A model generated the notes under the pieces. It ran no database searches, had not been told where the DNA came from, and worked only from the letters and a program-made list of their open reading frames with translations. Below are positions 6,239 through 7,221 of a DNA stretch of 7,221 nt, piece after piece. A program made the position numbers and the translations under genes. The number at the start of each line of letters is the position of its first letter. Positions within the stretch are counted from its first letter, which is position 1. Source of the DNA: Clostridiales bacterium (GTDB lineage Bacteria; Bacillota; Clostridia; Oscillospirales; CAG-272); the NCBI GenBank assembly GCA_003523225.1, contig DPGK01000028.1, positions 2,863-10,083 of the forward strand, given 5' to 3'.

Positions 6239-6610
6239 ATGTCACTGTTCAATTTCGGAAAGAAAAAGGAAAAGAAAACAACATCCTGCACTTGCAATTG
6301 CGGATGCTCAAAGAACGGGGACAGCAAAAAAACAGCTGCTTGCTGCCCTGAAGCTAAAAACGGCATTTGATGCGTAAAAGTCCTGGGGGCAGGCTGTAGA
6401 TCCTGTCACCAGCAGTATGAAAATGCAAAAGAAGCCGTTAAGGCATTGGGCTTGTCGGTGGAAGTGGAGTATATCACCGATATGAAAAAAGTCATGGAGT
6501 ATGGCGTGATGAGTATGCCTGCCATTGTAGTCAATGAAAAGGTCGTGTCAATGGGCAAAGTTCTGAAAACCGCCGAGGTGGAAAAACTGCTGAAAAAATC
6601 AGGCTTTTGA
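6239..6610 (+). CDS. Cys-rich thioredoxin-like protein with in-frame UGA (candidate selenoprotein)
   Basis: GGAGG (6227-6231) precedes ATG6239. Codons 1-43 read MSLFNFGKKKEKK, a Cys-rich segment with CTCNCGC (17-23) and CC35-36, and PEAKNGI. Codon 44 is TGA (6368-6370). The same frame then continues for 79 codons to TGA 6608: CVKVLGAGCRSC with thioredoxin CxxC at 53-56, VEVEYITDMKKVMEYGVMSMPAIVV with cis-Pro94, and a KVVSMGKVL ending. This is the complete small thioredoxin fold (Thioredoxin_3, redox-active disulfide protein 2 type) that commonly follows ArsP-like permeases. As I recall, homologs have Cys or similar where the UGA stands. No start codon after the UGA retains the CxxC, so the domain is made only by UGA readthrough. 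A SECIS-like hairpin follows the UGA. Either Sec is inserted (123 residues with U44), or this is a nonsense mutant making a 43-residue peptide. Role inferred: thiol chemistry for the permease. Confidence 0.7.
6368..6395 (+). promoter_or_regulatory. UGA plus bacterial SECIS-like hairpin
   Basis: After the UGA (6368-6370), AG (6379-6380) pairs with CT (6394-6395), U6381 is bulged, CCTG (6382-6385) pairs with CAGG (6390-6393), and the loop is GGGG (6386-6389). E. coli fdhF SECIS has the same plan: 2 bp, bulged U, 4 bp, GGUC loop with essential Gs. The loop here lies 15 bases past the UGA, about 3 closer than in fdhF. Sec use also needs SelA/B/C/D elsewhere in the genome. Confidence 0.5.
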
Positions 6611-6670
6611 ACGAGCTTATGACCTTAAGCCTTTTAGTAATAAAAGCATGATCGGATCGTAAGAGGTGCA
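6611..6670. other. Short intergenic with weak hairpin
   Basis: CTTTTA (6631-6636) and TAAAAG (6641-6646) can pair around GTAA. No T run follows, so this is not called as a terminator. AGAGGTG at 6662-6668 is the ribosome site of the next frame. Confidence 0.3.
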
Positions 6671-6850
6671 ATGGTGAAAATAGTAATCGGAGCTGGGAAA
6701 ACGGATTTTGACGGATGGATAAGCACTCAGAAAACCGAACTTGATCTGTTATGCAGGGCGGATTTTGAACGCATGTTCGGCAAGGAAAGACCTGCGGCTT
6801 TTCTGGCGGAGCATATATCGTGGTTTTTTCCGTTTCCGTTGCTGTTCTGA
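6671..6850 (+). pseudogene. Truncated predicted SAM-dependent methyltransferase (N-terminal fragment)
   Basis: ATG6671 follows AGAGGTG. The frame reads MVKIVIGAGKTDFDGWIST, then ELDLLCRADFERMFGKERP and AAFLAEH, matching from memory the N-terminus of a class I SAM-dependent methyltransferase family (COG4627-like) with the IGAG cofactor glycine motif. In that family AEHVWEHL and an LKPGG strand would follow. Here the similarity stops after AEH (about residue 48), and the frame ends 11 residues later in hydrophobic sequence of different origin, at TGA 6848. The junction is near 6812-6816. The gene has lost most of its catalytic fold and is very likely non-functional. Confidence 0.6.
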
Positions 6851-7062
6851 TGTTTATTGCTGTCGCCAAACAGCTTGACCAAGTGATTTTAGTCAAATAC
6901 ATTTTGCAAATTGTTGCGTTATATGCTGGTATACTGATTGAATTATCGCTGTTGTATCTGCTGTATTCTTTTTTGGAAAAAACAAGCTATAACAGCAGTT
7001 TGCTGATTTCAAAAGCCACCGTTAATCTGTTGACAATTTCAAACAGATCTGATATACTGTAA
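6811..7062 (+). pseudogene. Unrecognised membrane-protein fragment
   Basis: From the methyltransferase break, a different frame reads AYIVVFSVSVAVLMFIAVAK, then a polar turn, YILQIVALYAGILIELSLLY and a polar tail ending at TAA 7060-7062. Two hydrophobic segments suggest part of a membrane protein. The only possible start near the break is GTG6820, with no ribosome site, so this looks like an internal or C-terminal fragment joined by deletion or insertion. The last 15 codons overlap a consensus promoter and are unlikely to be conserved coding sequence. The family is not recognised. Confidence 0.4.
7030..7058 (+). promoter_or_regulatory. Consensus sigma-A promoter
   Basis: TTGACA (7030-7035) and TATACT (7053-7058) are separated by exactly 17 bases. 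The expected start near 7065 coincides with the foot of a long hairpin, so it should drive a structured transcript running out of the window. Confidence 0.75.
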
Positions 7063-7064
7063 GT

Positions 7065-7146
7065 GTCACCGGATTCAGCCGCCTGGAGTGTACCTTCTTT
7101 TTCGGAAGCGATATCCATTGCTGAGTCCGGTGATATCTTTATTCTG
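7065..7146 (+). ncRNA. Candidate structured leader or small RNA
   Basis: TCACCGGATTCAGC (7066-7079) pairs with GCTGAGTCCGGTGA (7120-7133), 14 pairs with a single mismatch or wobble. Inside, TGGA (7084-7087) pairs with TCCA (7114-7117) and CTTC with GAAG around a U-rich loop, with internal loops between. ATATCT (7133-7138), touching the 3' foot of the stem, can also pair with AGATAT (7147-7152), giving a possible competing fold. No known riboswitch or sRNA family is recognised. The T run after the stem is weak, so a leader is more likely than a terminator. Confidence 0.4.
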
Positions 7147-7221
7147 AGATATAAAGCTTTTCGGCATTGTTTTTGGCAGGTAATATAATTGTGTCATTTA
7201 TCTGACGAGCCGGGGCGGGCG
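7147..7221. other. Right-end stretch without recognised gene
   Basis: TATAAT occurs at 7184-7189, but no good -35 box is seen 17 bases upstream. No start codon with a ribosome site is present before the window ends. This may be the leader of a gene beyond the window. Confidence 0.3.

Noticed and set aside
6239..6610. Genome-wide reassignment of UGA to an amino acid
   Set aside because: UGA ends the ene-reductase, SDR, flavoprotein and arsR genes at natural family ends, so it is a normal stop here.

Overview
The window looks like an accessory region of a low-to-mid GC Firmicutes (Clostridia) chromosome, probably a gut-type Oscillospiraceae or Lachnospiraceae relative. This rests on the protein families recognised, the strong AGGAGG-like ribosome sites, the TTGACA/TATACT-type promoters and the spread of flavin reductase families. 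The assignment is from recall of family sequence patterns; no search was run.

Layout. Bases 1-356 hold a cluster of small GC-rich hairpins with repeated GCTTCA words, then AT-rich sequence without a convincing gene. On the minus strand at 357-569 is the N-terminal cupin part of an AraC-family regulator. It has lost its start codon and its whole DNA-binding half, yet its promoter (TTGCTT-17-TACAAT) is intact. The divergent region 589-669 carries nested inverted repeats and two TTGCAAT boxes 21 bp apart. To the right is a tight three-gene operon (700-4411) whose genes overlap by ATGA: an Old Yellow Enzyme-type ene-reductase with a C-terminal cysteine cluster, a short-chain dehydrogenase, and a fumarate-reductase-like FAD flavoprotein. 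Together they suggest reduction or oxidation of a C=C, a C=O and a further C-C bond of one unknown small molecule. The gene types match those of the bacterial equol pathway, but the substrate cannot be read from the sequence.

A strong bidirectional terminator (4632-4686) separates this from a metalloid-type module. The module has an ArsR repressor with a CxC metal site and an ATCAA-N6-TTGAT operator, an ArsP/DUF318-type permease, and a small Cys-rich thioredoxin-like protein. The thioredoxin frame (6239-6610) is interrupted at codon 44 by a UGA. The frame stays open and conserved-looking for 79 more codons, and the CxxC active site lies after the UGA. Just downstream of the UGA is a hairpin with the geometry of a bacterial SECIS element (bulged U, 4-bp stem, GGGG loop). 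This protein is therefore a candidate selenoprotein; a nonsense mutation is the alternative.

The right end (6671-7221) is decayed: a methyltransferase cut off after about 48 residues runs directly into an unrelated membrane-protein-like frame. It ends in a consensus promoter (7030-7058) whose transcript would start at a long imperfect hairpin (7066-7133) and could be a small RNA or structured leader.
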